From Martinezella multihospitum (lineage in GTDB: Bacteria > Pseudomonadota > Alphaproteobacteria > Rhizobiales > Rhizobiaceae): a DNA stretch of 64,000 nucleotides. Both the position numbers and the translations under genes were made by a program. Below the pieces are notes generated by a model. It worked only from the letters and a program-made list of their open reading frames with translations. It did not search any database and was not told the DNA's origin. Positions 47,042 through 56,706 of the stretch are shown one piece after another (position 1 is the stretch's first letter; the number at the start of each line of letters is the position of its first letter). The DNA lies in the NCBI RefSeq assembly GCF_900094585.1, contig NZ_FMAG01000004.1:310001-374000 (forward strand), written 5' to 3'.

Positions 47042-47878
47042 ATGTTTCGGTTTTCAATGTCACGCGGCTTGCTTGCCGCTTCGCTTCTATCCTTGACGAC
47101 GTCAGTCGCTCTTGCCCAGTCATGCACGCCGAAGGTCGCGGCAGGCGATCTGATAACGCCCGGCAAACTCGTCATGTCGACGAACCCGACGTTGCCACCC
47201 CTGCAATTCGTCGATTCCAGCGGCGACCTGAAGGGCATGCGCATCGAACTTGGCACCGAGATTGCCAAACGCCTTTGCCTTGAGCCCGAATATATTCGTA
47301 TCGAGTTTTCGGCCATGGTGCCGGGTCTGCAATCCGGCCGCTGGGACATGATCGACACCGGCATCTTCTTTACCGAAGAGCGCGTCAAGATCATGCAGAT
47401 GATCCCTTACGAGGACCAGGCGATCAGCGTGTCCGTCGCGCCGGGTTACGACAAGAAAATCACCGGCAAGGACGATTTGGCCGGCATGACGATCGGCGTG
47501 GAAATCGGCGGGTTTGAGGAAACCAAGACGCGTCTGCTTGACAAGGAACTGCGGGATGCGGGCAAGCCGGGCCTGACGATCCAGACCTTTGACAATTTCG
47601 CGCTCGCCTACCAGGCTCTTCGCGCCGGTCAGGTTCAAGGCGTGGTCTCGATCGATGCCGTTGCGAAAGACTATGATTCTCGCGGCGACTTCAAGCGTGC
47701 TTTGAGCGGCCTTTATCCAGCTCCCGTTGCCCTTGCCTTCAAGAGCTCCAAGCTTGCCGATGCCGTTTCGGCGACCTTGAAGGAGATGAAGGCCGACGGT
47801 TCGTTGAAGACGTTGTTTGATAAGTATGGCTTGCCCATGGTGGCGGGTGACTATTCCGTGAAGGGGCCTGGTCGCTGA
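47042..47878 (+). CDS. Polar amino acid ABC transporter, periplasmic binding protein
   Basis: A 278-residue family 3 solute-binding protein. The signal peptide MFRFSMSRGLLAASLLSLTT then SVALAQS cleaves near residue 25. The family pattern follows (LVMSTNPTLPPLQFVDSSGD, LKGMRIELGTEIAKRL, MVPGLQSGRWDMIDTGIFFT). The ATG at 47042 has AGAGG upstream. The permease gene follows after 70 bases. Only one permease is present, so it would work as a homodimer. By context the substrate is probably the compound degraded by the downstream enzymes, possibly a hydroxyproline or other D-imino or amino acid. Confidence 0.88.
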   Translation: MFRFSMSRGLLAASLLSLTTSVALAQSCTPKVAAGDLITPGKLVMSTNPTLPPLQFVDSSGDLKGMRIELGTEIAKRLCLEPEYIRIEFSAMVPGLQSGRWDMIDTGIFFTEERVKIMQMIPYEDQAISVSVAPGYDKKITGKDDLAGMTIGVEIGGFEETKTRLLDKELRDAGKPGLTIQTFDNFALAYQALRAGQVQGVVSIDAVAKDYDSRGDFKRALSGLYPAPVALAFKSSKLADAVSATLKEMKADGSLKTLFDKYGLPMVAGDYSVKGPGR

Positions 47879-47948
47879 TCGGATTGATCGGTCCATTGGA
47901 ACGGTTGCGCGCGGCCAGGCCGCGCGCTTCGAACGGAAGGTTACGCTC

Positions 47949-48641
47949 ATGCAGCTTTGGAGCTGGTCGGGTTTCTTCGGATACCTCTTCAACCCCTTCA
48001 TTCTCGGGGGTGTCTTCACCACCATATGGCTGACGGTCGTCTCGTTAAGTGCCGGCTTGATCCTCGGATTTACCTTGGCATTGATGCGGCGTTCGCGGGC
48101 ACGCTTGGTTCAGCTGGTTGCCAAGGCCTATATCTGGTTGTTTCGCGGCACGCCGCTTCTGGTCCAGCTGATCGCCATCTATACGGCACTGCCGCAGTTC
48201 GGCATCCGCTTTTCCGTCATCGAGGCAGCGCTGATCGGGCTTGCGCTCAATGAGGCTGCCTACCTTGCGGAGATTATACGCGCAGGCATCGAAGCCGTTC
48301 CCGAAGGACAGGCGAGAGCCGCCAGGGCGCTCGGCATGACCGAGCGGCAGATCATGCGCCATATCGTCATGCCGCAGGCATTTAAGGTGATCATTCCGCC
48401 GCTCGGGAATTCGGTCAACGGTCTTCTCAAAACGACCTCGGTGACCTCGGTCATCTCCATGGAGGAGCTTCTGCGCCGCACCCAGGTCCTCATCCAGGAG
48501 CGCTTCATGGTGCTGGAGCTCTTCTCGGTAGCTGCCATCTACTACCTCCTTTTGACCACGCTCTGGGACTTTTTCCAGAGCCACATCGAGAAACGTTTCG
48601 GTCAGGCAGACTCCCGGCTGTCCATGACGGAAAAGCGCTAG
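47949..48641 (+). CDS. Polar amino acid ABC transporter, permease
   Basis: A 230-residue HisM/GlnP-type permease with about five helices. FTTIWLTVVSLSAGLILGFT is the N-terminal helix with the family start, and the EAA loop is EAAYLAEIIRAGIEAVPEGQ, followed by ARAARALGMTERQ, which docks the ATPase. The ATG has AAGG nearby. It lies between the binding protein and the DapA-family gene on the same strand; the ATPase of the system is encoded further downstream at 52468. Confidence 0.9.
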   Translation: MQLWSWSGFFGYLFNPFILGGVFTTIWLTVVSLSAGLILGFTLALMRRSRARLVQLVAKAYIWLFRGTPLLVQLIAIYTALPQFGIRFSVIEAALIGLALNEAAYLAEIIRAGIEAVPEGQARAARALGMTERQIMRHIVMPQAFKVIIPPLGNSVNGLLKTTSVTSVISMEELLRRTQVLIQERFMVLELFSVAAIYYLLLTTLWDFFQSHIEKRFGQADSRLSMTEKR

Positions 48642-48656
48642 AAGCAGGAAATCGAC

Positions 48657-49547
48657 ATGACCAAGAAATTTCGCGGCGTCTATACCGTGATGATCACGCC
48701 GCTGGACGAGCATGGCGCAGTAGACCTGAAAGAGCTTGCCGCCTTTACCGACTGGCAGGTTCGCCAGGGCATTCACGGGCTGATACCGTTGGGATCGACA
48801 GGAGAATTTCTCTCGCTTAGTGAGGACGAGCGCGATGGCGTCGCACGCACGGTGATCGAAACCGTGGCCGGCCGTGTTCCGGTCCTGATTGGTACCGGCG
48901 CGGAGGACACGCGCGAATGTGTTCGTCTGAGCCGCAAGGCGGAAACGATGGGCGCAGACGGAGTCATGATCATCCCGCCTTTTTATTCGACCCCGACCGA
49001 CGACGAACTGGTGCACCACTATCGCACCGTTGCATCATCGATCTCCATTCCCATCATGGTCTACAACAATCCCGCGACGGCCAATGTCGACCTGAAGCCG
49101 GAGCTGGTCGAGCGGATCGCCGAAATCGACGGCTGTGACTATATCAAGGAGTCGACGCTGGAGGTGACGCGCGTGCGTGATATCATCCGGCTTGCCGGCG
49201 ACAATATGACGGTTTTCGGCGGCATTCTCGGCTTCGAATCCTTCGTCATGGGCGCACAGGGCTGGGTGGCGGTCGCTTCCAACATCGCTCCTGGGCCGAT
49301 GGCGCGCATTTTCGAACTGGTGGCCGACGAAAAGAAGATCGACGAGGCCCGCGCGCTTTATCTGCATTGGCTGCCGATCATTCAGGCCGTCGGCGGGCAG
49401 GCCTATGTCGCCGGTTCGAAGTCGCTGTTGCGGCATATGGGTTTTGGCGCTGGTGCGCCGCGCCCGCCGCGACTGCCTCTGCCCGCCGAACAGGATGCGG
49501 CCATGAAAAAACTGGTTCAGGATTTTGGCCTGAAATTCGACGCCTGA
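48657..49547 (+). CDS. DapA-family lyase/deaminase, possibly pyrroline-4-hydroxy-2-carboxylate deaminase
   Basis: A 296-residue protein of the dihydrodipicolinate synthase/N-acetylneuraminate lyase family. It has GLIPLGSTGEFLSLS (substrate loop), PPFYSTPTDDEL, the catalytic Tyr in MVYNNPATANVDL, and the Schiff-base Lys164 in DYIKESTLEVTR. True DapA is excluded by context. In rhizobial hydroxyproline catabolism a DapA-family enzyme deaminates the pyrroline product of D-hydroxyproline dehydrogenase, and the fused dehydrogenase gene follows here. However, hydroxyproline epimerase and ketoglutarate-semialdehyde dehydrogenase genes are not in the window, so the substrate remains open. Confidence 0.8.
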   Translation: MTKKFRGVYTVMITPLDEHGAVDLKELAAFTDWQVRQGIHGLIPLGSTGEFLSLSEDERDGVARTVIETVAGRVPVLIGTGAEDTRECVRLSRKAETMGADGVMIIPPFYSTPTDDELVHHYRTVASSISIPIMVYNNPATANVDLKPELVERIAEIDGCDYIKESTLEVTRVRDIIRLAGDNMTVFGGILGFESFVMGAQGWVAVASNIAPGPMARIFELVADEKKIDEARALYLHWLPIIQAVGGQAYVAGSKSLLRHMGFGAGAPRPPRLPLPAEQDAAMKKLVQDFGLKFDA

Positions 49548-49549
49548 GG

Positions 49550-52471
49550 ATGCCGTTCGTGTCGCCCGCACCTCGATCCACAGCAGAGTCGACCATCGAA
49601 TTCGTCGTCGATGGCCATTCTCTTCATGCCGAGCCTGGCATGACGATTGCCGCGGCGATCGAGGCTAGTGGGCAGCACGGTTTCTCGCGCGGATTGAAGG
49701 GCGACGCGCGTGGGCTTTTTTGCGGCATGGGTGCTTGTCATGATTGTCTCGTGACAGTCGACGGCAAAGTCAGCCAGCGCGCCTGCATGACCTCCGTCGA
49801 GGCTGGTATGCATGTTCACAGACCATCTTCGCGGCCGGCTATTGCGTCCGGGGAAATTGCAGATCTCTGTGCCGTCCCCGCATTTATCGCAACCATCGAG
49901 ATGGATTTGCTGGTCATCGGCGCAGGACCAGCCGGCCTTGCCGCTGCAGAAGCAGCTGCAAGCGCCGGTGCGAAGGTCACGATCGTTGATGAACGCAAGA
50001 TCGCAGGCGGCCAATACTATAAGCAGCCTGCGACGTCGTCGGCCGTAGCGCGGCTGGAACACGACGCGCAAGCTCGCGAAGGACTGGATCTGATCCGAAC
50101 TGCCGGAGAGGCCGGAGTGACCTTGATTGGCGAAACGGTCGTCTGGGGCGCTGAAAACGGCGAAGGTGGCGCCATCATTGCCTGCTACAACCCGTCAGGC
50201 ACATTCTACTGCAAGCCTCGAATGATCGTGATTGCAACCGGTGCCTACGAGCGGCCATACCCTGTGCCGGGCTGGACACGCGCGGGCGTCATGACTACGG
50301 GGGCCGCGCAGACCCTCCTTAGAAGCTACGGCACAGTCCCCCGCGGCAGGATACTCATCGCCGGCAACGGCCCCCTTAATATCCAAGTGGCTAACGAGAT
50401 CCACAGGGCGGGCGGCACGGTGGTCGCGCTTGTCGAAGCGGCGGCGTCGCCATGGTCGAAGCCTCTGGAAGCCTTGGGTTTACTGAGGCTTGGTGGCGGC
50501 CTCGCCGTTTACGGCGCCCGGCAGCTCGCGGCTTTGCGGGCGGCCGATATCCCGCTCCATTGGGAAAGCAAGATCACTTCAATCCATGGATCTGCCGGCG
50601 TCGAGTCCGCCACCATATCCGGCCCGAAGGGTGACAGGAAGCTGGATGCCGATACTGTCCTTATCGGTGGCGGCTTTGCTTCCTCGAACGAGCTCTCGCG
50701 CCTGCTCGGCTGCGGCCACGAGGTCGTTGGCGGCGAGCTGGTGGTTACGAGCAGTGATGATGGCGAGACCACGCTGTCCCATATTCATGTCGTTGGCGAA
50801 GCCGCGCGTTTCGGCGGCGCTCATATCGCCAGAGCGCAAGGCCGGCTGGCCGGGCTTGTGGTCGCGCGCAAACTGGGCCTTGGCGGTGCACCTGATCATG
50901 AATCCGAACGAAGGCTTGCCCGCCATCGCGCCTTCCAGGCCAGTCTCTGGATGGCTTTCAAGCCGGCAACCGTTGATCGAGGCGAGGTGCTTGCCGACGA
51001 GATGATCATATGTCGCTGTGAAGGCGTAACGGCCGGCACCCTAAAGGCGATTATTGCAAAAGGTGCTACGGATATCGCTACATTGAAGCGACTTTCGCGT
51101 GCTGGCATGGGGCGCTGCCAGAGCCGCTACTGCGGTCATACGCTGGCTGAGGTCGCAGGTGAGAGGCGCAGCAATGGAGAGACGCACGGGTTTCTGGCGC
51201 CGCAAATGCCGTTGCGGCCCATTCCCCTGGTCGCGCTTGCGGCCGAAAAGCCCGAATGGGGAGGACACAAGCGCGCAATGCTGCCCGAGAGGCAACCATT
51301 GCAATCGGCCGAGCCTTTGCCGTTCCGTGAAACATCGACATTGGTGATCGGGGCAGGGATCGCCGGCCTGTCGACGGCGCTTTTTCTGGCAAGCGAAGGT
51401 GAGGACGTTGTGGTTGTCGAACGCGCCTTTGCCAATTCGCTTGCCTCCGGCGGCAATGCCGGCAGCCTGCATGCACAGCTTTTATCCTTCGATCATGGCG
51501 TGCGCGCGGAAGGCGGCGGTGGGCCGGCTGCGCAAACACTGCCTCTGCAGCGGGATTCCATCGCACTTTGGGCTGCCTTGCAGCAGGAGCTTGGTCGCGA
51601 TTTCGAGATGAAGGTAACCGGCGGTCTGATGGTGGCCGAGACCGATGCGCATATGCGTTTTCTCGCCGAAAAGGTCGCTGTCGAGCAGCGCGCCGGCATT
51701 GATTGCCGGCTGATCGGTCGCGAGGAATTGCGCACCCTGGAGCCGGGATTATCGCCGGCCTTCCTCGGCGCCGCCTATTGCCCGCAGGAGGGCAAGATCA
51801 ATCCGCTCGTTGCGACCCAGCATATCCTCGAGGCCGCGCGCGCAAAAGGAGCCCGCATCATAGAGAAATGCGAGGTTGTCGCCATCGCGGCTGGCACGTC
51901 CGGCTACGAGGTACACACATCGCGCGGCATTATCAGGGCGAAACGCATCGTCAATGCGGCCGGCGCCTTTTCCTCGCGTATCGGCGCCATGCTGGGGCTC
52001 GACATCCCCGTGTTCGGCGCGCCGCTGCAGATGGTCGTGACCGAGGCGGCTGCCCCGCTGATAACCTGCCTCGTCGCTCATGCCGATCGCCATCTGACAT
52101 TGAAGCAGGCAGCCAACGGCAACTTCATCATCGGCGGCGGCTGGACCGCCGGCCTTGATCCCGTGCATCAACATCCCCGACCGTTGCTGTCGAGTCTCGA
52201 GGGCAATCTTTGGGTGGCCCAGCATGTGGTTCCGGCGCTGCGCAAGCTGCATATCATCCGCAGCTGGGCCGCCATGAATATCAATATCGATGGCGCGCCA
52301 ATCCTCGGCGAGCATCCCCAGCAACCCGGCTTCTTCAGCGCGGTGACCTCCAACGGCTACACGCTCGGTCCGCTTGTCGGTCAACTCACCGCACAGCTCA
52401 TCCTGGGCCGGGAGACCGGACGGGCGCTGCAACCTTTTTCCATCACTCGTTTCGCGAAAGGCCGCTTATGA
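49550..52471 (+). CDS. Single-chain triple-fusion amino/imino-acid dehydrogenase (2Fe-2S + FAD/BFD + DAO)
   Basis: About 973 residues combining three subunits that are normally separate genes in hydroxyproline, octopine/nopaline oxidase and HcnABC-type enzymes. Residues about 15-95 form a plant-type [2Fe-2S] domain ([14 protein letters not shown] ... RACMT). Residues about 121-570 form the FAD/NAD subunit ([20 protein letters not shown]), ending with a BFD-like [2Fe-2S] domain (ICRCEGVT near 486, then CQSRYCG). Residues about 595-973 form a D-amino-acid-oxidase-type subunit ([20 protein letters not shown]). No frame breaks occur at the junctions. The start is ATG 49550 or GTG 49559; GAGG favours the GTG. 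Its stop overlaps the ABC ATPase start (ATGA). By family it oxidises a secondary or D-amino acid and passes electrons to a quinone or cytochrome. Confidence 0.85.
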   Translation: MPFVSPAPRSTAESTIEFVVDGHSLHAEPGMTIAAAIEASGQHGFSRGLKGDARGLFCGMGACHDCLVTVDGKVSQRACMTSVEAGMHVHRPSSRPAIASGEIADLCAVPAFIATIEMDLLVIGAGPAGLAAAEAAASAGAKVTIVDERKIAGGQYYKQPATSSAVARLEHDAQAREGLDLIRTAGEAGVTLIGETVVWGAENGEGGAIIACYNPSGTFYCKPRMIVIATGAYERPYPVPGWTRAGVMTTGAAQTLLRSYGTVPRGRILIAGNGPLNIQVANEIHRAGGTVVALVEAAASPWSKPLEALGLLRLGGGLAVYGARQLAALRAADIPLHWESKITSIHGSAGVESATISGPKGDRKLDADTVLIGGGFASSNELSRLLGCGHEVVGGELVVTSSDDGETTLSHIHVVGEAARFGGAHIARAQGRLAGLVVARKLGLGGAPDHESERRLARHRAFQASLWMAFKPATVDRGEVLADEMIICRCEGVTAGTLKAIIAKGATDIATLKRLSRAGMGRCQSRYCGHTLAEVAGERRSNGETHGFLAPQMPLRPIPLVALAAEKPEWGGHKRAMLPERQPLQSAEPLPFRETSTLVIGAGIAGLSTALFLASEGEDVVVVERAFANSLASGGNAGSLHAQLLSFDHGVRAEGGGGPAAQTLPLQRDSIALWAALQQELGRDFEMKVTGGLMVAETDAHMRFLAEKVAVEQRAGIDCRLIGREELRTLEPGLSPAFLGAAYCPQEGKINPLVATQHILEAARAKGARIIEKCEVVAIAAGTSGYEVHTSRGIIRAKRIVNAAGAFSSRIGAMLGLDIPVFGAPLQMVVTEAAAPLITCLVAHADRHLTLKQAANGNFIIGGGWTAGLDPVHQHPRPLLSSLEGNLWVAQHVVPALRKLHIIRSWAAMNINIDGAPILGEHPQQPGFFSAVTSNGYTLGPLVGQLTAQLILGRETGRALQPFSITRFAKGRL

Positions 52472-53196
52472 TCGAGATCAATGGCGTCTCCAAATTCTAC
52501 GGCACCTATCCGGTCCTGAAGAACTGTACCGTTCAGGTGGCGCGGGGCGAGATCGTAGTGGTCTGTGGACCATCTGGCTCAGGCAAGTCGACCTTGATCA
52601 AGTGCGTCAATGGTCTCGAACCCTTCCAGGAAGGTTCAATCCGTGTCCATGGGATAGAGGTGGGCGATCCGAAAACGGATCTGCCGAACTTGCGCACACG
52701 CGTCGGTATGGTCTTCCAGAATTTCGAGCTCTTTGCTCATCTCACCATCCTCGATAACATCATGCTGGCGCAGAAGATCGTGCTTGGGCGCAGCCCCGTC
52801 ATGGCGGAAGCCAAGGCCATGCAACTGCTCGATCGAGTCGGTTTGACCGACCATGCAAAAAAATTTCCGAGCCAGCTTTCCGGTGGCCAGCAGCAGCGCG
52901 TGGCCATCGCGCGCGCTCTCGCCATGGATCCTCTTGCCATGCTGTTTGACGAGCCGACATCGGCGCTCGATCCGGAAATGGTGTCGGAAGTGCTTGATGT
53001 CATGACCGGCCTCGCGAGAGACGGAATGACCATGATGGTGGTAACGCATGAGATGGGCTTTGCCCGCCGCGTAGCCACACGCGTCATCTTCATCGACCAA
53101 GGAGAGATCGTGGAAGATCGGCCCAGCGAGGAGTTCTTCACCGGCAGTCACAATCCGAGGACAGAAGCCTTTCTTGGCAAGATTCTTCGGCATTGA
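52468..53196 (+). CDS. Polar amino acid ABC transporter, ATP-binding protein
   Basis: A 242-residue ATPase of the GlnQ/HisP type. It shows Walker A ([20 protein letters not shown]), Q-loop ([14 protein letters not shown]), signature ([14 protein letters not shown]), Walker B ([14 protein letters not shown]) and the switch His in [10 protein letters not shown]. The ATG at 52468 overlaps the stop of the dehydrogenase by 4 bases; a longer frame upstream lies inside that gene and is ignored. It completes the transporter whose binding protein and permease are at 47042-48641, an unusual split with two catabolic genes in between. Confidence 0.93.
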   Translation: MIEINGVSKFYGTYPVLKNCTVQVARGEIVVVCGPSGSGKSTLIKCVNGLEPFQEGSIRVHGIEVGDPKTDLPNLRTRVGMVFQNFELFAHLTILDNIMLAQKIVLGRSPVMAEAKAMQLLDRVGLTDHAKKFPSQLSGGQQQRVAIARALAMDPLAMLFDEPTSALDPEMVSEVLDVMTGLARDGMTMMVVTHEMGFARRVATRVIFIDQGEIVEDRPSEEFFTGSHNPRTEAFLGKILRH

Positions 53197-53285
53197 TGAA
53201 AGCTCGACGGCTGCGGGAAACGCACAAGTGCCCGCGCAACTGGATAAATCGAAATTTCAGACAACGACAAAAAAGAGAGAGTGGA

Positions 53286-53702
53286 ATGAAACTGAGAATT
53301 ACCGCCGGTCCCTTCGAATTCGATGCTGTGCTGGAAACGGCGAAAGCGCCAAAGACCTGCGAGGCGTTTCTGAAGGCGATGCCTTTCGAGGGCAAGATCG
53401 TTCATGTGCGCTGGTCGGGCGAGGGCGTATGGATTCCGCTCGGCGAACGCGATTTTGGCGTCCCTTACGAAAATCATACCAGCCATCCAGCTCCCGGCCA
53501 TATTATCCTTTATCCAGGTGGCATCAGTGAAACGGAAATCCTACTTGCCTATGGCGGCGTCGATTTCTCGTCAAAGATGGGACAGCTCGCCGGAAACCAC
53601 TTTATTACGCTGGCCTCCAATCTGGACCAGCTACCTGCGCTGGGGCAGTTGGTTCTCTGGGAAGGAGCGCAGGACATCAGGTTCGAAGCGGCCTATGCGT
53701 AA
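53286..53702 (+). CDS. DUF3830-family protein (cyclophilin-like)
   Basis: A 138-residue protein of the DUF3830 family, beginning MKLRITAGPFEFDAVLETAK with a cyclophilin-like beta pattern and a conserved HPAPGHIILYPGG stretch. The family has no established activity but is often found with amino-acid catabolism and transport genes. The ribosome site GAGAGAG precedes the ATG. It follows the ABC ATPase after 89 bases and is probably the last gene of the operon. The 265 bases beyond it contain no supported gene. Confidence 0.75.
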   Translation: MKLRITAGPFEFDAVLETAKAPKTCEAFLKAMPFEGKIVHVRWSGEGVWIPLGERDFGVPYENHTSHPAPGHIILYPGGISETEILLAYGGVDFSSKMGQLAGNHFITLASNLDQLPALGQLVLWEGAQDIRFEAAYA

Positions 53703-53967
53703 CTTGAAGCAGGCGGCTATCGTTGTGACCAAATTGGCTTCGAGGCACTGATCTGCGATCATATATCGGGGCTGCAATTCGTGCAGATCTGCGTCGGCAG
53801 GCGGCCAACATCCTGCCCACGCGGATTTCCTACATGGTTGGAGCAAGGCCTTCGGCCGACCCACCTCCTGATGTCATTTGACAAGTTCTTCATGACCCTC
53901 CTCAATCAACTGACGAATTAAGCTGAAGGCGCGTTCGACCTTAATCTGTCGGATGCAGATGCCCACT

Positions 53968-55335
53968 TCAGGCGTCCTTGTGCGGCTCAACCCTGACGAC
54001 AAGCAAGGTAAACAGTAATCCACCGCAGACGATGACGAGCGACCAGCCGAAGGCGTCGCCATTGCTTGCGTAGAAGGTATCCCCGGTACCAAGCGGTACC
54101 GCATCGACAAGATTGCCTTGGCCCTTTGCGGAAGAAGTCTCTGCTATGATCCGGCCTCTGCTGTCGCTTAACGTCAGTAAGCCCTGGCTGGCTGTGCGAG
54201 CGACCGCGAAGCCGTTTTCCACGCCCCGTACGATCGCCATCTTGCCATGCAGTTTTGCGTCTGCAATGAAGTCCCAGGCCGGTACAAGCAGCAGGCGAAT
54301 GTGCCGGCTGCGGTAGGTTCGCAGGAACTGGGGAAAATCCATGTCCTTGCAAATCGCAATCCCGACGCGATCGACGCTCACCAAATCCTTGCCAGCAACA
54401 TATTCACCTTCCAATCCTGGAATAAGGTAATGTTTGTCATACGTCAGGGCTGACAGATCGGGTCTCGTCAACTCTGCTGTATTGGAGCGTCGTCCATTGC
54501 CAAGTGGCCGGTCTATTCCGGCGACGATCCTCGTGTTCAACTTCACGGAAAGCTGGGCGAATTCAGGCGTCGGCAGGAACATCTTTTCCGGCATGACGAT
54601 GTAGGCCGGCCTTTGGCTCGCAACCTGTTCGATGTTCTGACGGAAATCAGCGACAATTGCGTCGTTGCGATCCGGTTCATCGGTTGCGGCGCCAGCAAAT
54701 TCGTCGTTACTTAGAAGCGCAACGCGAACAGCTTCACCGTCCGGCTGTGCCAATCGCCAATATCCGAATAGAAGAGCAGCGAGAACCGGCAGAATCCATG
54801 CCGAAGCGGCAAGATAATCGGTCGGTCGCCGGATCAACGTTGCAATACCGGCGGGTATGATGGCTGCGAGAAAGCTGAGACCGCTTAGGCCTGCTAGCGA
54901 TGCGATCTGCAGCAAAGGAAGAACATCCACCAGCGCATAGCCAAGTGCGCCGAAGCTGCCATTCGGCGAAACGTATGAGTATAAGAGTTCAATTGCTCCT
55001 GTCGCGACCGCATAAGCGAAGACGGCAAGGGTTGGGCTTCGCGGATAGAAGATCCACATCAGGAGGACAGAAAGGGCAAAAAACAAGGCCAGCAGCGCTA
55101 CGATCCCATAAACCATGGGAATGATACCGCCATAGAAGTAAAGCGGACCGGCCTCGGCCATCAGCCCAACCAGATAGGCTAGCACGAATGTATTCAGCGC
55201 CCGCCGCTCGCCTAAAACGTGGAGGAAAAGCGGAATCGGGCCGACTAAAACCAGAAAGCCCAAATGGCCTGTATCGCGGCTCACCGCAAGAACCGCGCCG
55301 GAAACAAGCGCGGCAATCACTCCTCCCATTTTCAT
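53968..55335 (-). CDS. Lnt-like membrane nitrilase-fold protein (apolipoprotein N-acyltransferase homologue)
   Basis: A 455-residue protein. The N-terminal half (about 1-195) has six membrane helices (SGAVLAVSRDTGHLGFLVLV, ALLALFFALSVLLMWIFYP and others). The C-terminal half is a nitrilase/carbon-nitrogen hydrolase domain with a plausible Glu-Lys-Cys triad: Glu in VMPEKMFLP, Lys in TYDKHYLIPG, Cys in GIAICKDMDFP. A last helix (WSLVIVCGGLLFTLLVV) follows. This is the Lnt layout, but it is shorter and more divergent than the housekeeping enzyme, so it is probably a paralogue with another acyl or amide substrate. The TetR gene is 3 bases upstream on the same strand. Confidence 0.8.
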   Translation of the reverse strand: MKMGGVIAALVSGAVLAVSRDTGHLGFLVLVGPIPLFLHVLGERRALNTFVLAYLVGLMAEAGPLYFYGGIIPMVYGIVALLALFFALSVLLMWIFYPRSPTLAVFAYAVATGAIELLYSYVSPNGSFGALGYALVDVLPLLQIASLAGLSGLSFLAAIIPAGIATLIRRPTDYLAASAWILPVLAALLFGYWRLAQPDGEAVRVALLSNDEFAGAATDEPDRNDAIVADFRQNIEQVASQRPAYIVMPEKMFLPTPEFAQLSVKLNTRIVAGIDRPLGNGRRSNTAELTRPDLSALTYDKHYLIPGLEGEYVAGKDLVSVDRVGIAICKDMDFPQFLRTYRSRHIRLLLVPAWDFIADAKLHGKMAIVRGVENGFAVARTASQGLLTLSDSRGRIIAETSSAKGQGNLVDAVPLGTGDTFYASNGDAFGWSLVIVCGGLLFTLLVVRVEPHKDA

Positions 55336-55338
55336 CGG

Positions 55339-55902
55339 CTAGTCCTTGTTAATAATTCCGGCTAAGGCTCGAAGGCACATGTCGGTAAAATCTTCACGAG
55401 AAAGATTGAAACGGCCGGAACGATGCAATCCGATCAACCCTTGCAGCATCGCCCAGGAAAATATTGCGATTTCAAGCGTATCGCCTTCGCGCACCAAGCC
55501 GCGCCGCTGACCGTCTGCAAGGCGAACAGCAAACGCTCCGATCACAGGCGAGCGCTCCCCCTTGAAGTCCTGAGGATAAATACGTTCGGCGCGTGTCTTG
55601 AGCACGAAAGCCGCATCAAAGAGTGCCGGTGAATCGAGAGCGAGCTCTATGAATGCGCGGGTGACAGCATCAATCCAGCCACGGAGATCCACATCTTGAA
55701 TATGCTCGACGCGTGCTTGCCATTGCGAGAGAGCATGGTCGCCAAGCGCATGCAGCAAGTCCGCCTTATCCCGGAAGTGCCGGTAGACCGCCATGGGCGT
55801 CATTCCCGCCCGTTTCCCGACAGCACGCAAACTGAGCTTGTCCAGGCCGGCAGCCTGCAATTCATCGAGTGCGCAATTTAGTATGACGATGCGAGTGCTC
55901 AT
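55339..55902 (-). CDS. TetR-family regulator
   Basis: A 187-residue TetR regulator with the N-terminal helix-turn-helix (LSLRAVGKRAGMTPMAVYRH, FRDKADLLHALG) and a helical ligand-binding C-terminal domain. No ribosome site precedes the ATG at 55902; instead the start codon directly abuts a palindrome, so the mRNA may be leaderless. It lies immediately upstream of the Lnt-like gene with a 3-base gap, so the pair is probably one autoregulated operon. Confidence 0.85.
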   Translation of the reverse strand: MSTRIVILNCALDELQAAGLDKLSLRAVGKRAGMTPMAVYRHFRDKADLLHALGDHALSQWQARVEHIQDVDLRGWIDAVTRAFIELALDSPALFDAAFVLKTRAERIYPQDFKGERSPVIGAFAVRLADGQRRGLVREGDTLEIAIFSWAMLQGLIGLHRSGRFNLSREDFTDMCLRALAGIINKD

Positions 55903-55917
55903 GTATACGGTGTATAC
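55903..55917. promoter_or_regulatory. Candidate TetR operator touching the start codon
   Basis: Two GTATAC hexamers, each self-complementary, separated by three bases: GTATACGGTGTATAC. It abuts the TetR start codon at 55902, a typical place for autorepression. Confidence 0.6.
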
Positions 55918-56099
55918 TTGCGCCAGCTCATCGTCAAGAATGGGGTTCGGTGGCTCGGTAGATTGTCAATTGGCCCGAACATTGGCCCCATTTGGGGAGT
56001 GATCCCTTCGGACTGGACCACGAGACTTCATGCGAACTTCGTAGCCGTTTTTCGATGGAGAGTATTTAGGAGGCTTATCGGGATGAGCCATATTCGGGG

Positions 56100-56648
56100 T
56101 TAGATCCCAGATTTGATGTCGGCCACCACCGCCTGCCAGCCACGAGCGACAGCTCCGGCGCATGCATCTTCGATGCGATCAAGCATGGCATGTAGCGCCT
56201 CGCGCTCCCGAACCGATAAGCTTTCGAGAATGCGTGCTTCCATTGCCTGCCCAATGGACACGATCTCCTCGAGTACCTTGTAGCCCTCAGGTGTGAGTTC
56301 GATCGCTGAAAACCGCCGGTCACCGGCACCAGCATTGCGCCGGGCAAAGCCTAGCGAGACCAATTGCGCAATACCGCGGCTTACGGCGAATTGATCGAGC
56401 GCTCCGGCATGACAGATTTCCTTGCTCGAAAGCCCTGGGCGGCTGCCGGCGATGGCGAGAATTCGCCATGACGCCTGGGACAGGCCGTATCGTGGCCCGT
56501 AGTAGGACGCCAGCAACTCAGCAGTGCTGCTTGCCACCAGAAACATGCGATAGGGCACCCAGCGATCGAGCCGAAAGGCTGGCTTCACCGCCGTCCCATC
56601 CTCGCGTTCCTCTGCCCTATTATCAGTTTGATCGTTTTTTAATTGCAT
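56100..56648 (-). CDS. MarR-family regulator
   Basis: About 182 residues with the MarR winged-helix core: LSQASWRILAIAGSRPGLSS, KEICHAGALDQFAVSRGIAQ, and a wing with GAGDRRFSAIELT. MarR proteins commonly respond to aromatic acids. The ATG at 56648 (MQLKNDQTDN) is chosen as the family-like start; the frame extends to 56735. It follows the ABC ATPase gene by 58 bases on the same strand, so it is probably the last gene of the aromatic/hydroxy-acid operon, or its local regulator. Confidence 0.83.
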   Translation of the reverse strand: MQLKNDQTDNRAEEREDGTAVKPAFRLDRWVPYRMFLVASSTAELLASYYGPRYGLSQASWRILAIAGSRPGLSSKEICHAGALDQFAVSRGIAQLVSLGFARRNAGAGDRRFSAIELTPEGYKVLEEIVSIGQAMEARILESLSVREREALHAMLDRIEDACAGAVARGWQAVVADIKSGI

Positions 56649-56706
56649 ATTGCAGATATATTCCAGCGAAGTTGCGAAAACAAGCGACGGGTGGTAGTGG
56701 TAGCAA

